Shown one piece after another: positions 53,767-62,965 of a stretch of 64,000 bases of DNA (position 1 is its first letter; each line of letters begins with the position of its first letter). The notes below the pieces were generated by a model. That model was not told the DNA's origin. It saw nothing but the letters and a program-made list of their open reading frames with translations, and made no database searches. The translations under genes and the position numbers were made by a program. The stretch covers positions 117,405 through 181,404 of the forward strand of contig JAUIFF010000018.1 in assembly GCA_030429545.1 (NCBI GenBank), written 5' to 3'. The DNA comes from Polyangia bacterium. Its GTDB lineage: Bacteria; Myxococcota_A; Polyangia; Nannocystales; Nannocystaceae.

Positions 53767-55847
53767 GCACCCCCGAGCGCAAACCACTGGCGCGGGTCGC
53801 CAGCCCCTTGAAATATTGTAGCTACATAATTTTTACGGGTGCACTTGTACTCGCCTGCAACAACTCCCCCGAAGCGGTCGACATGGGCGAGCCCACACCA
53901 ACGCGCCCACAATCGCCGGCGCGGCAACCCAACTACACGCCCGACCCGGGGTGCCAGGGCAGCGACCGTGACTTTGCCCATCGGGCTTTGTTGCACCTAC
54001 AAGGTCGTGGCGCCCGGGGTGTCCACGAACTCGACGTCTTGGCCCGAGCTGTCACCCTACTCGACAACCATGGTCTCGACGGCAGGCGAACAGTCGCCCG
54101 GGCACTCACGCAAACGCCCAACGGCCCCGACCCGCGTTACCTGCGACAGCTCCACACTGTGGTCGAGGAAACTCTCGAGCTTCCGCGGGTCGGTACCCAG
54201 GCAATGCCCCCGTGCCACGCCACTCGGTTTGCCGCCGCGGGCGAACCTTCACTTGCGGCATTTGTTGGCGACAACCCACCTGAAGTCCCGTTTGGTGCCC
54301 CCTGGGGCCTAGGCGACTTAATTGAGAGTAGCCTGCGACTCGACGACCTCCGGCCGGTGTTCTTGGCCCGTTTGCTGACCCGCGTCGCGGCGCCGGTCGA
54401 CGGCAACAATGTCGCCCCGGAGGACCTCGAACGCGCCCGCCGAACCAACTTTGGCCGCGAGTTTGAGGGGGTATTTTTGGGTCGAAAGGGCGAGTGCCTC
54501 GGCTGCCATTCGGCCCGTGGATCGGTAACCGACCACGCCAACCCGGCATACGACCGGTTTTGGCCACTCGCCGACCTCGCAGGACCTGTCTTTGGCGACA
54601 GTACCGAGGCGGCGTTTTTTGCCGCGTTTCGCTATGCAGGTTTTGCCGAGGGCAACGTTGCCCCGTGGGGGGCCGACCTGTGCGGCGAGGTGCAGCTCGG
54701 CGACTCTGGAGATATCTTGCATATACCAGGTTATCTCGGGGGGCATTTGCCGGCGGGCGCCTCGGCCCTAACCGTTGTCGAACACCTGCGCACCGGGTTT
54801 GGCGAACTCAACCCCGCCGACTTCGAGACTGGTCGAGAAATTCCGGCCAAGGCAGCCCTCGCTGGCCTTGTCGCCAGTCGGTTTGCCGATAGTCTATGGG
54901 CTGCTTTCGCGGGGCACCGCCTGACGCTTGCCCACGGCTTCCCACGCAACCGCGCCCAGCAAGAGGCACTTGCCCACCTTTCCAAAGTATTTGTAGAATC
55001 AAATTACTCGGTACAGACACTCGCCATTGAAGTGGTCGTTCACCCCGCTCTCAATCAAGCCCCCCCGGGCATGTGTGGCGACTCCCTGCCAGCAAACCTT
55101 GACCCACGGGCCCCGCTGCCGCCACTGCTCGACGCCATGACACCCGATAGGTTTCCCGCACACCCGGGCAATGGGATTGGCGACAGCGTTGTCCGACTGC
55201 GCCCCTATGTCCTGCTCGACCGCCTGAGCGAAGCCATGGGCTGGCCGACAGCCAAGCGCCATCCGTTTCCGTTTACGTGGGAGGACGAGGCGTTGTACCA
55301 AGCCCTAGGCGTGCACCTCGAGTCGATCCGTCCGGGCCATCGCGAACCGGACTGGACGTCGCTGCTGGTCTGGGAAGATCGTGTTGCCAACGCAACCGAC
55401 CCCGGCTTTGCCGGCACCATTATCGACCCTCAGGGGGACACCATCTCGCGTATCGTCGACGTTGCCTATACAGATAGTTCATTGACCGTAGAAGACACCC
55501 TGCTGGCCCTGCGCGACCGGCTGTTGCAAGCTCCACAATTTGCCGCGGGCGAGGCTGATATCCTCGGAGCACTGACGGGCCTCGAGCTGTCGGCCACGGT
55601 CACCACAGTCGATCGGGAAGTGCTCACCGACGGCCTGCGACGCGCTGCCGGAGCATGGCTTGCAACGCCACAGTTTCTGTTGGTAGGGCTCGCCCCAACA
55701 CCTACTCCCGCCCCGCGAATTGTCCTGCCAGATGCGACCTTGGCGAGCCTGTGTAGTGAGTACGTCACCCGTTTACAGCCGCTGGTTGGGCCGACGTTGA
55801 GTTGCGAAAATGGACAGTTGATGTTGCAACTGTCGACTCCCGAGTAG
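53763..55847 (+). CDS. Lipoprotein with a single CxxCH haem motif, partner of DUF1501
   Basis: 694 residues from GTG 53763, which overlaps the DUF1501 stop (GTGA). The signal peptide ends in a lipobox (FTGALVLACNN). A c-type haem attachment motif CLGCH sits in FEGVFLGRKGECLGCHSARG. It resembles the DUF1549/DUF1553-type cytochrome proteins paired with DUF1501 in planctomycetes, for example LASRFADSLW-type helices and a long Gln/Ala-rich C-terminal region, but similarity is weak and I keep the name descriptive. Both proteins would act in the periplasm or at the cell surface. Possible polymer or complex carbohydrate oxidation is inference. Confidence 0.85.
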   Translation: MSTPERKPLARVASPLKYCSYIIFTGALVLACNNSPEAVDMGEPTPTRPQSPARQPNYTPDPGCQGSDRDFAHRALLHLQGRGARGVHELDVLARAVTLLDNHGLDGRRTVARALTQTPNGPDPRYLRQLHTVVEETLELPRVGTQAMPPCHATRFAAAGEPSLAAFVGDNPPEVPFGAPWGLGDLIESSLRLDDLRPVFLARLLTRVAAPVDGNNVAPEDLERARRTNFGREFEGVFLGRKGECLGCHSARGSVTDHANPAYDRFWPLADLAGPVFGDSTEAAFFAAFRYAGFAEGNVAPWGADLCGEVQLGDSGDILHIPGYLGGHLPAGASALTVVEHLRTGFGELNPADFETGREIPAKAALAGLVASRFADSLWAAFAGHRLTLAHGFPRNRAQQEALAHLSKVFVESNYSVQTLAIEVVVHPALNQAPPGMCGDSLPANLDPRAPLPPLLDAMTPDRFPAHPGNGIGDSVVRLRPYVLLDRLSEAMGWPTAKRHPFPFTWEDEALYQALGVHLESIRPGHREPDWTSLLVWEDRVANATDPGFAGTIIDPQGDTISRIVDVAYTDSSLTVEDTLLALRDRLLQAPQFAAGEADILGALTGLELSATVTTVDREVLTDGLRRAAGAWLATPQFLLVGLAPTPTPAPRIVLPDATLASLCSEYVTRLQPLVGPTLSCENGQLMLQLSTPE

Positions 55848-55962
55848 CCGCCTCGCCCATGACCTGTGCCCCAGGTCAAGCCGCTATTTTTGAGAACACA
55901 TAATGAACGTGGATTTCGCCGGCAAGCAGGCATCATGCATACACCTAGCCATACCTGTAGGT

Positions 55963-55992
55963 TTGAATAGCCGGCCGCCTATTTTTTATAAT
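55963..55992 (+). promoter_or_regulatory. Probable sigma70 promoter
   Basis: TTGAAT (55963-55968), 18-bp spacer, then a perfect -10 box TATAAT (55987-55992), 25 bp before ATG 56018. This is the best sigma70-like promoter I saw in the window. Confidence 0.65.
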
Positions 55993-56017
55993 CAGGGTCG
56001 CTTTGGAGGCGAACGGT

Positions 56018-56761
56018 ATGGTTGCGAGTCCACGCGGATCCGCTTGGCGGATGATTAGTGCTTGTACACTTAGCTTGAGCTTGTCGTTGGCACCGCTACC
56101 CGTGCTGGCCACCGATGGGCCCGATGATCCGGGCGCCGAAGCACTCGACGAGGACTCGGCCGCGGGCGCCGACGATGCGCCGACAAACGACCTCGACGAA
56201 CCTGAAGACCCTCCCGAGGAAGCGGGTGACAGCCCCGAGCAACCAGGTGACACCGAGCCGGTGGCAGACCTCCCCCCGCCCATCGCCACCGTCGATGTCG
56301 AAATGAAGGTCGTCCGTGGGTCCAAAAGTGTGCAGCTGTACGAGCAGATGGACCGCAAGCGCCCCGGGCTTTCCATGAGCCGCGGCTATGGCAGCAACTC
56401 CAAATTTCACCTGCTGTGCACAGCCCCGTGCAGCGAGCCTTTGCAGTTGCGCTACACCGGGCTTGTGGTGATCGGTGGTCACGACGGGGTGCCGCGCTCG
56501 CGCCCACTCGACATCTCTGAACAGCCATCGCCGGTCAAGCTTCGCGCCTATGCCGGACGCAAGGCACTGCAATATGTCGGGGCCGGGCTCGCGGCCACAG
56601 GCCTGCTGTTTATCGTGTTTGGAGCCCTTCCCTTTGGCCTCAACGGCAGCGATCAGGGCAAGCGCAACGGTGCGATTTTTATTGGTACTGGCGCGGGTAT
56701 GTTTTTGATTGGCGGACCACTTATCACATTTGGCTCCTCGCGTGTGCGGCTCGGTAAGTAA
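56018..56761 (+). CDS. Exported protein with acidic Pro/Glu/Asp linker and C-terminal membrane helices
   Basis: 247 residues from ATG 56018, with GGAGG eight bases upstream. A signal peptide (CTLSLSLSLAPLPVLA) is followed by about 60 residues rich in Asp, Glu, Pro and Ala. A beta-rich segment follows (ATVDVEMKVVRGSKSVQLYEQM ... YTGLVVIGGHDG). Two hydrophobic helices end the protein: YVGAGLAATGLLFIVFGALPFGL and GAIFIGTGAGMFLIGGPLITFG. The layout resembles PEGA-like or adventurous-motility-type envelope proteins of myxobacteria only loosely. No family is assigned. Confidence 0.8.
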   Translation: MVASPRGSAWRMISACTLSLSLSLAPLPVLATDGPDDPGAEALDEDSAAGADDAPTNDLDEPEDPPEEAGDSPEQPGDTEPVADLPPPIATVDVEMKVVRGSKSVQLYEQMDRKRPGLSMSRGYGSNSKFHLLCTAPCSEPLQLRYTGLVVIGGHDGVPRSRPLDISEQPSPVKLRAYAGRKALQYVGAGLAATGLLFIVFGALPFGLNGSDQGKRNGAIFIGTGAGMFLIGGPLITFGSSRVRLGK

Positions 56762-56822
56762 CGGACCCAATTTAGGTTTACATACAACAGGCTTTGGCTT
56801 GACGCCCCCGTCCGAAGCTCGC

Positions 56823-57743
56823 ATGATCGCGGCGATGGATATTTTGCTTACAAGTCGCGTCACAACCCGTTCCGGTCGTGTGCGTGACAAATCGATGATG
56901 GCCCAAAAACTCCGCCTCGCGCGGCCCGACCTCATCAACCGCCGGGCTTTTGTCGCTCCCGACCTCGGAACGCCGACGGCATTTTTGTGCCGAATGTACG
57001 AACTTGCCAACGGTGCGGGCCAAAATATTGTCCTGTTTATCCACGGCGGGTGCTCGGGATTTCGCCAGACATTGCGGCGTTACCAACAGGTCCAAACCGC
57101 CATGCTCGGCGGTATCAATGCCCATACAATTGTTGGTGTATCCTGGCCCTCCAACTGCAAGACCTATTGTGCCATGGTCCACAACGCCCGCCAAACCGGG
57201 CACATGCTGGCCGCGGCGCTCGCCCCATGGCTCCGCCACATTCACAGCATTGCGCCTGACCAGCGCAAATGTCAGGTTCATGTGATTGTCCATTCGATGG
57301 GCGGCCAGGTACTTGAACATACACTCGATGCGCTCGACGAGCAGGGCTGCGACAATACCCTCGATGAGGTGGTGTTGGGTGCTCCTGACATTAGCTCCCA
57401 CGCATTGCGGCTCGACGGCCCACTGTCGAAGTTGCGGCCCCTGGCCAGGCGCGTGCATGTGTACACCGGTTGGAACGATTTTATTGTGGGTACCACCGGC
57501 GTGGTGCCCTGCCGCTACTACCCCAGTTACTCGCGGATGGGCCGGGTGGGCGTGCAATCTCAACACCTCGACGACCAAGTCCATGAGGTCGAGGTACCCC
57601 GGGGGATGGGCCTGCACTGGTCCTTTTATGACTACCCACATGTCCGTGAGGACTGGTGCGAAGTGCTGCGCGGCACCCCGGCGAACGAGATCGACGGGCG
57701 GACCTCCAAGGGTCCAAAGTTCATGCTCACGCTCGCCACCTAA
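56823..57743 (+). CDS. Alpha/beta hydrolase, DUF900-like
   Basis: 306 residues from ATG 56823; ATG 56835 is also possible. DUF900-type serine hydrolase: NIVLFIHGGCSGFRQTLRRY (oxyanion strand), TIVGVSWPSNCKTY, the nucleophile elbow VHVIVHSMGGQVLEHTL, and DEVVLGAPDISSHALRL. The catalytic His may be in GMGLHWSFYDYP, near the C terminus. No signal peptide is visible. The family includes many uncharacterised esterase or lipase-like enzymes. It is 62 bp after the acidic-linker protein, in the same direction, and converges on ftsI. Confidence 0.87.
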   Translation: MIAAMDILLTSRVTTRSGRVRDKSMMAQKLRLARPDLINRRAFVAPDLGTPTAFLCRMYELANGAGQNIVLFIHGGCSGFRQTLRRYQQVQTAMLGGINAHTIVGVSWPSNCKTYCAMVHNARQTGHMLAAALAPWLRHIHSIAPDQRKCQVHVIVHSMGGQVLEHTLDALDEQGCDNTLDEVVLGAPDISSHALRLDGPLSKLRPLARRVHVYTGWNDFIVGTTGVVPCRYYPSYSRMGRVGVQSQHLDDQVHEVEVPRGMGLHWSFYDYPHVREDWCEVLRGTPANEIDGRTSKGPKFMLTLAT

Positions 57744-57767
57744 CGTGTTTTGAGCACACCGCCTGCG

Positions 57768-59831
57768 TCAGCCGCGAGGTGGCTCAAAGTACACACGGAT
57801 CTTGGTGCCGGCTTCGGCACTTCCAGGGGCGACATCCTGCATGACAGCGAGCCCTGTGCCGAGCGCCTCGATGTCGAGTTTGTTTTGCTCGGCAGTGTCG
57901 AGTACCTCGGCGATTGTCAGGCCCGTAAAGTCGGGCACGCCGGTGGTGATGACCACTTTTTTGGGGCGCTTACCCGGCAGCAACGGTTCGACCCCCTGGT
58001 CTTCTTCTTCGGCAACCACAACCGGTTTTCCGGGGCTGGCAGCCGCCTTCACAACCATCGGTTTGGGTGGGGTAACGTCGCCAAAATCGGGTGGCACGCC
58101 GAGGTGGGTCAGCACCTGCTCGCCGACACGGCGAAAGCTCGGGGCCGCAACTTCGTTGCCAAAGTGGCCGCCCTCGGGGTTGTCGACCGACACCAAAATG
58201 ACGATCCGCGGGTCGCGTGCCGGCACCGCTCCGACGAAACTCGCGTAGTACTGGTCTTCGGTGTAACCGCGATTTTTAAGGTCGGCCTTTTGTGCGGTCG
58301 AAGTCTTGCCTGCCACGCGATAGCCGTCGATCGCCGCGTTCTTGCCGGTGCCGTGCTTGGAGTGCACCACGCTCTCGAGCATCCGCAACACGGTTTGCGC
58401 CGTCGCCCGCCGCACCACACGCTCGCCGGTGGGTTTGTGCTCATACACAGGCTCGCCGCTGCTATCAAAGACCCGCTGGACAATCGTGGGTGCATTGTAA
58501 AGACCGCGGTTGGCCAACACCGAAAACGCCGCGGTCACCTGCAACGGCGAGGCGCTCATGCCCTGGCCAAACGAGACGTTGGCCGCCTGAATGTCCGACC
58601 ACTTTTCGGGCTTGGCCAACAACCCCCGGGTTGCGCCGGGAAGTTTGACGTCTGGGCGGTTGCCAAAGTGAAACCGCTTGGCCCAGCGGTACTGGGCCTG
58701 TTTGCCGAGGCGCATGGCAATCTTGGTGGTACAAATATTTGAGGACTCGGCGAGGATCTGCGAGATGTCGAGCCACTCGGACCGGTGGGTGTCGCGAATG
58801 TAGTTGCGCCGGGTGAATCGCCACCGACCTTTTTCGCAGTAGAGCGTTTCGTTTTCGCGAATCACCCCTTCTTCGAGGGCGGCCGCAACCGTGATCGCTT
58901 TCATGGTCGAGCCCGGCTCATAGGCGGCTTGCGAGGCGAGATTTGTTGTCTGTGCAAGTGCCTCAACCGGGTGGTTGGGGTCAAACGTCGGACGGTTGGC
59001 GAGGGCCAGGATTTCTCCGGACTTGGGGTCCATCACAATGATGCTCGCACCCACCGGATTCCACTTGCTGACCAGCTGATCGATCTCTTTTTCGACCATC
59101 GCCTGGATCGCGCTGTCGATGGTGAGGACCACGGTGTTGCCGCGCGACACACCGGAGTCTGGATAGCCGTTGATCAGCAGTTTTTTGCCGTTGGCAAAGG
59201 TCGCCGGACTGCTGGCCTCGCGCCCGCGCAGGTCCTCCTCCATGCTGTGTTCGATCCCGAGGTTACCCACCCCCTGGCCGTTGAGACGACCGAGAATGTG
59301 GGCGGCGAGATGTCCCCGGGGATAGACGCGCTCGCTGGCGGGTTCGAGGCGGACGCCGGGCAGTTTTTTGGCCATCAATGCCTTGGCCTGATCGTCGTCG
59401 AGCGTGACCCGTAGCTTGCGATAGGCCTTGTCCCGTGCAAGCTCCTTGCGTACGTGTTCGACATCGAGGTCGGGGACAAACTCCAGCAGCGCCGCGATCG
59501 TTGCTTCTACATTGTTTTGCCCGCGAACCTGGCGGGGATTGACCACAACCTTGTGCACGCGGTTGTTGATCGCCAGGGCCATATGGCTGCGATCGAGAAT
59601 CTCCCCGCGGCTGGCATCGAGCTTAAAGCTGCGCAGCTGCTGGCGATTGCCGAGGTCGGCGTAGGTGTCGTGCTGGCCCACACCGATCGCGTGGGCCTTG
59701 TACCCGAGCCCCGCCATACAGAGGGTCAATAGCCCGGCAACCACGGTCGCGCGACGGCTGACCGCCCGCCTGTCGGTGGCCATCGGCTTGGAGATTCGCG
59801 GCAGGAAGTTACGGCGCAATGGATGCTTCAC
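57768..59831 (-). CDS. ftsI: Septal peptidoglycan transpeptidase FtsI/PBP3 with PASTA domain
   Basis: 687 residues. One N-terminal membrane helix (ATVVAGLLTLCMAGLGY) is followed by the PBP dimerisation domain (RGEILDRSHMALAINN, AHILGRLNGQGVGNLGIE) and the transpeptidase domain. Active-site motifs are SxxK in YEPGSTMKAI, SxN in ESSNICT, and a KTS triad in VAGKTSTAQK instead of the canonical KTG. A single C-terminal PASTA domain (VPDFTGLTIAEVLDTAEQNKLDIEALG) ends the protein. It catalyses cross-linking of septal murein. Its start overlaps the ftsL end by 4 bp in an rsmH-ftsL-ftsI operon. Confidence 0.95.
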   Translation of the reverse strand: MKHPLRRNFLPRISKPMATDRRAVSRRATVVAGLLTLCMAGLGYKAHAIGVGQHDTYADLGNRQQLRSFKLDASRGEILDRSHMALAINNRVHKVVVNPRQVRGQNNVEATIAALLEFVPDLDVEHVRKELARDKAYRKLRVTLDDDQAKALMAKKLPGVRLEPASERVYPRGHLAAHILGRLNGQGVGNLGIEHSMEEDLRGREASSPATFANGKKLLINGYPDSGVSRGNTVVLTIDSAIQAMVEKEIDQLVSKWNPVGASIIVMDPKSGEILALANRPTFDPNHPVEALAQTTNLASQAAYEPGSTMKAITVAAALEEGVIRENETLYCEKGRWRFTRRNYIRDTHRSEWLDISQILAESSNICTTKIAMRLGKQAQYRWAKRFHFGNRPDVKLPGATRGLLAKPEKWSDIQAANVSFGQGMSASPLQVTAAFSVLANRGLYNAPTIVQRVFDSSGEPVYEHKPTGERVVRRATAQTVLRMLESVVHSKHGTGKNAAIDGYRVAGKTSTAQKADLKNRGYTEDQYYASFVGAVPARDPRIVILVSVDNPEGGHFGNEVAAPSFRRVGEQVLTHLGVPPDFGDVTPPKPMVVKAAASPGKPVVVAEEEDQGVEPLLPGKRPKKVVITTGVPDFTGLTIAEVLDTAEQNKLDIEALGTGLAVMQDVAPGSAEAGTKIRVYFEPPRG

Positions 59832-60361
59832 GGGGTACTCCTCGCGGCAGAAGCATGGGTTTTCGCGGCGTCCCGCAACCGCTCCAACGCTGTGTCTTCG
59901 GGGGCACGCGGCTCGAGCTTGATCCGTTGGATCCGCTCGGGGGTCGCCGGCACCATGTTGAGGTCATCAACGGCAATTTGTTGCACGTGGTCGGGATGGC
60001 GAAGGTAGGCACGCTCGGCCTGCAGCCGCCGGCGTTGGTCGAGCAGGCGGGCGTGCTCGGCAGCGAGGTCGGTTATGCGGGCGCCGGTCTGCAAAATCGC
60101 GGTCCGGTTTTGTACACGCGTCACCCCGGCAACAGTCAAGATCGCCATGACAACCGCAATCATCAGCGGGACCCCGTAGGTCTTCATACCGACGATTGCC
60201 AGGTTTTGTTGTACAGGCACCGTTTGCTCGGCACCTGGGCGCCGGTCGGTCGCACGGGTATGACCGTGGCGGTAACCGCCGCGGGGGGGTCGCAAATTCG
60301 GAGTCCGCCGACCGGGCGCGACGGCAGACCTGGTAGTGGGCGAATCGATAGACATGTTCAT
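59828..60361 (-). CDS. ftsL: Cell division protein FtsL
   Basis: 177 residues from ATG 60361, overlapping the rsmH stop by 4 bp (ATGA). A long Arg/Pro-rich cytoplasmic tail (about 55 residues) precedes one transmembrane helix (YGVPLMIAVVMAILTVAGV) and a leucine-zipper-like coiled coil (LQTGARITDLAAEHARLLDQRRRLQAERAYLR). This is the standard FtsL layout and its standard position between rsmH and ftsI. Primary sequence is poorly conserved in this family, so topology and synteny carry the call. A TGTACAGGCA word lies near 60210. Confidence 0.88.
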   Translation of the reverse strand: MNMSIDSPTTRSAVAPGRRTPNLRPPRGGYRHGHTRATDRRPGAEQTVPVQQNLAIVGMKTYGVPLMIAVVMAILTVAGVTRVQNRTAILQTGARITDLAAEHARLLDQRRRLQAERAYLRHPDHVQQIAVDDLNMVPATPERIQRIKLEPRAPEDTALERLRDAAKTHASAARSTP

Positions 60362-61347
60362 GCGGCCAGGCGTTGAAGCACCCGCAGGCGACTGCTGCGA
60401 CTGCGAGGATTGGTTGAACGTTCGGCTTCCCCGGGGGTCACGCTGCGAAACTCCCGGGGAATGGCAAATCGTGGGGTCGGCATGTCGGCCGCGACAATCG
60501 GCAAACCATCTGGCGGCTGGGCAACTTTGCAAAGTCGCTGAAAGCAGCGCTTGACCGGTCGATCCTCGAGCGAGTGAAACGTGATCACGCCCATGCGCCC
60601 ACCGACTGCGAGTAACGCCGGGCCGACACGCAGGAGATTTTCGAGCTGCGTAAGCTCGCCGTTGACATGGATCCGGAGCGCTTGAAACGTGCGCGTCGCC
60701 GGGTGGATGCGCAAGCCGAGGGCCCGCCGCTGGCGCGCACTCATGGCTGCCGAGACACATTCGGCCAGGGCCGTGGTCGTCTGCGGACGGGTCACGCAAA
60801 TCGCCCGGGCGATGCGTTTGGCGTCGGGCTCTTCGCCGTAGTCCCGCAGGATCCGGGTAAGTTGTTGCTCATCGATTTCGGCGAGCACTTCGGCCGCGGT
60901 CTGGCCCCGCGTGCGGTCCATACGCATGTCGAGTTCGGCGTGGCGTCGAAACGAAAATCCACGGGCATCGCAGTCGAGTTGGTGTGACGACACACCTAGG
61001 TCAGCCAGCAGTACAGAAACCGAGCTGATGCCCCGGTCGGCCAGCACCGTTGTGAGCTCCGAGTTCGGCGCATGGACGAGATGGAGTTCGATGTCTCGCT
61101 CGCCGACAACGGGGGTGAGCTTGCGGCCCGTCTCGGCAATGGCGTCGGCATCGCGATCGAGGGCCACCACAACCTCGGGGTTGGCGGCCTCGACGAGCGC
61201 TAACGTATGCCCGCCGCCGCCGCAGGTCGCATCGACCAACACCCGCGCACGTCGCCCATCACGCATCCCAGAGACTTCGCGCAGACACGGCGCCAAGGCG
61301 TTGCGAACCTCCTCGACGAGCACGGGCAGGTGGTAGCCATCGGCCAT
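60358..61347 (-). CDS. rsmH: 16S rRNA (cytosine1402-N4)-methyltransferase
   Basis: 329 residues, MraW/RsmH. N-terminal HLPVLVEEVRNAL and the SAM motif VLVDATCGGGGHTLALVEAA are present. Also visible are VSVLLADLGVSSHQLDCDARGFSFRRHAELDMRMD and the C-terminal GGRMGVITFHSLEDRPVKRCFQRL with substrate loop residues. It starts the rsmH-ftsL-ftsI operon. mraZ, which usually lies upstream, is absent from the adjacent 200 bp. Confidence 0.97.
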   Translation of the reverse strand: MADGYHLPVLVEEVRNALAPCLREVSGMRDGRRARVLVDATCGGGGHTLALVEAANPEVVVALDRDADAIAETGRKLTPVVGERDIELHLVHAPNSELTTVLADRGISSVSVLLADLGVSSHQLDCDARGFSFRRHAELDMRMDRTRGQTAAEVLAEIDEQQLTRILRDYGEEPDAKRIARAICVTRPQTTTALAECVSAAMSARQRRALGLRIHPATRTFQALRIHVNGELTQLENLLRVGPALLAVGGRMGVITFHSLEDRPVKRCFQRLCKVAQPPDGLPIVAADMPTPRFAIPREFRSVTPGEAERSTNPRSRSSRLRVLQRLAA

Positions 61348-61554
61348 CCCAAGTGGCTTGCCAGCACCCGGCTATGGGGTCAAAATTTGAACGATTTCAG
61401 GCAGCAACGAAGCGATATCCAGTCGCCCTCAGCTGTCGAACTTCGGCATACGCGCACCCGCCACGGCGTGAGGTTACCCCCGATTGGTTGACCCGATTGG
61501 GCCCACTCCAGTAGCTTCGCGCCCACGCTCGTATCCATCCGAGCTGGAGCAGGT

Positions 61555-62316
61555 ATGCAACGCACGCGAAACTATCGCCAAATCCACGAGGCCTCCGAGC
61601 TGTTGTGGGAAAAACTCGGCATGCTGTCCCCGAGTCAGCGCAAAGTCTTTGACGAAAGATTCATGATGTCATGGATTTATCACGACTTCGCGCTCGAGGG
61701 CACGGTCCTGTCCGTCGCTGAGATCAAGGCCGCGGTCGACGATGAAATCATCTCGTCCTCGTCGCTGATCCCCGCCTACGACTCGGTCATCGCGTTTCGC
61801 GACGGCATCCAGCACATTCTCGACTCGCGCGGCAAGCCACTACAACTCAGTCTCGAGTGGCTCAAGCACCTGCACTTTTTGCTGTTGCCGGCCGATAAAA
61901 AAGAGCAGGTCCAGTACCGCAAGGACAATCCGATCCATCGGATGTACTTCCACGACCTCGCGCCAGCCGACAAAATCAGCTACCGGATTCGCCGATTAAC
62001 CGAATGGTTTCGCACCGACGAATGCCAAAAAGCCCACCCGATTGAGTTGGCCGCCGAGGTCCACCGCGAAGTGATTCGCATCTTCCCCTGGCCCGACATC
62101 AGCGGCCGGGTGGCCCGCTTAGCGATGAACGCAATCCTCGTGCGTGAGGACTACTGGCCATCGATCGTCCACGCCATCGATCGCCAAAGCTACTACGACG
62201 TGCTACGCCTCGACCAAGACCAACTTCTCAACCTCGTGGTCGACGGCCTTGAAGAGGGCATCCGTTCGTCCAACCGGCTGTACCAGAGCATCGTCGATTC
62301 GACCCGGGGTTACTAG
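61555..62316 (+). CDS. Fic-domain-like protein with degenerate active site
   Basis: 253 residues from ATG 61555. The overall helical pattern matches Fic proteins. The N-terminal WIYHDFALEGTVLSVAEI resembles the inhibitory-helix region (S/T-x-x-x-E-G). The core has LEWLKHLHFLL, then the motif region REVIRIFPWPDISGRVARLAMNAILVREDYW. Aligned with the canonical HPFxDGNGRxAR, the catalytic His is Phe, and the Gly-Asn are Ile-Ser; the GR and second Arg are kept. AMPylation by the classic mechanism is therefore unlikely. It may bind nucleotide or have a different role. It sits 17 bp upstream of ribA in the same direction and is probably co-transcribed. Confidence 0.85.
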   Translation: MQRTRNYRQIHEASELLWEKLGMLSPSQRKVFDERFMMSWIYHDFALEGTVLSVAEIKAAVDDEIISSSSLIPAYDSVIAFRDGIQHILDSRGKPLQLSLEWLKHLHFLLLPADKKEQVQYRKDNPIHRMYFHDLAPADKISYRIRRLTEWFRTDECQKAHPIELAAEVHREVIRIFPWPDISGRVARLAMNAILVREDYWPSIVHAIDRQSYYDVLRLDQDQLLNLVVDGLEEGIRSSNRLYQSIVDSTRGY

Positions 62317-62332
62317 CTCGCCCTAGCTCCCC

Positions 62333-62965
62333 ATGCCCGTACCGCACACAATCACTCCCCGCAGCGCCCGTTCCATTGAAACCGCCCGGGAGTACGCCCG
62401 AGCCAAGCTGCCCAGCCGCCACGGCCAGTTTGAAATCGTTTCGTTTCTCGACAAGGCCGGGCACCCCCTCGACCACGTCGCCATCATCAGCGGCGATGTC
62501 CGCAACGAGACCGACGTCCCCACGCGAGTCCACTCCGAGTGCCTCACCGGAGACGTTTTTGGCTCGTTCAGGTGCGACTGCCGCGACCAGCTAGAGCTCG
62601 CACTCGAACGGATCGCAAACAACCGCCCGGGGATTGTCCTGTACCTACGCCAAGAGGGCCGAGGCATCGGGATTGCCCAAAAAGTGCGGACCTACGAGCT
62701 CCAGGAGCGAGGTCTCGACACCGTCGAAGCCAACCACCACCTAGGCTTTGACACCGACCTGAGAGACTACTCCGTCGCCGCCGCCATCCTCCACGCCCTA
62801 GGCGTGGCCTCGATCGAACTACACACCAACAACCTGTTGAAGGTACAAGGATTGGTGAAGCACGGTATCCAGGTTTCGCGCAGGGTCGCTATTGTTGCAC
62901 CTGCACGCAAGCAAAACGAGTTCTATCTCGAGACGAAGCGCGACAAGTGTGGCCACCTGTTGTAA
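62333..62965 (+). CDS. ribA: GTP cyclohydrolase II (RibA)
   Basis: 210 residues from ATG 62333. First step of riboflavin biosynthesis, converting GTP to diaminohydroxyphosphoribosylamino-pyrimidine. Zinc ligands and active site: RVHSECLTGDVFGSFRCDCRDQL; the catalytic block YLRQEGRGIGIAQKVRTYELQERGLDTVEANHHLGFDTDLRDY; the C terminus ETKRDKCGHLL. It is a stand-alone GCH II without the DHBP-synthase domain, of normal length for that form. No FMN riboswitch was seen immediately upstream. The gene is followed directly by the repeat-rich region. Confidence 0.96.
   Translation: MPVPHTITPRSARSIETAREYARAKLPSRHGQFEIVSFLDKAGHPLDHVAIISGDVRNETDVPTRVHSECLTGDVFGSFRCDCRDQLELALERIANNRPGIVLYLRQEGRGIGIAQKVRTYELQERGLDTVEANHHLGFDTDLRDYSVAAAILHALGVASIELHTNNLLKVQGLVKHGIQVSRRVAIVAPARKQNEFYLETKRDKCGHLL

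Noticed and set aside
56709..56822. N-terminal extension of the DUF900-like hydrolase
   Set aside because: It overlaps the preceding gene and shows no family similarity; ATG 56823 is adequate.
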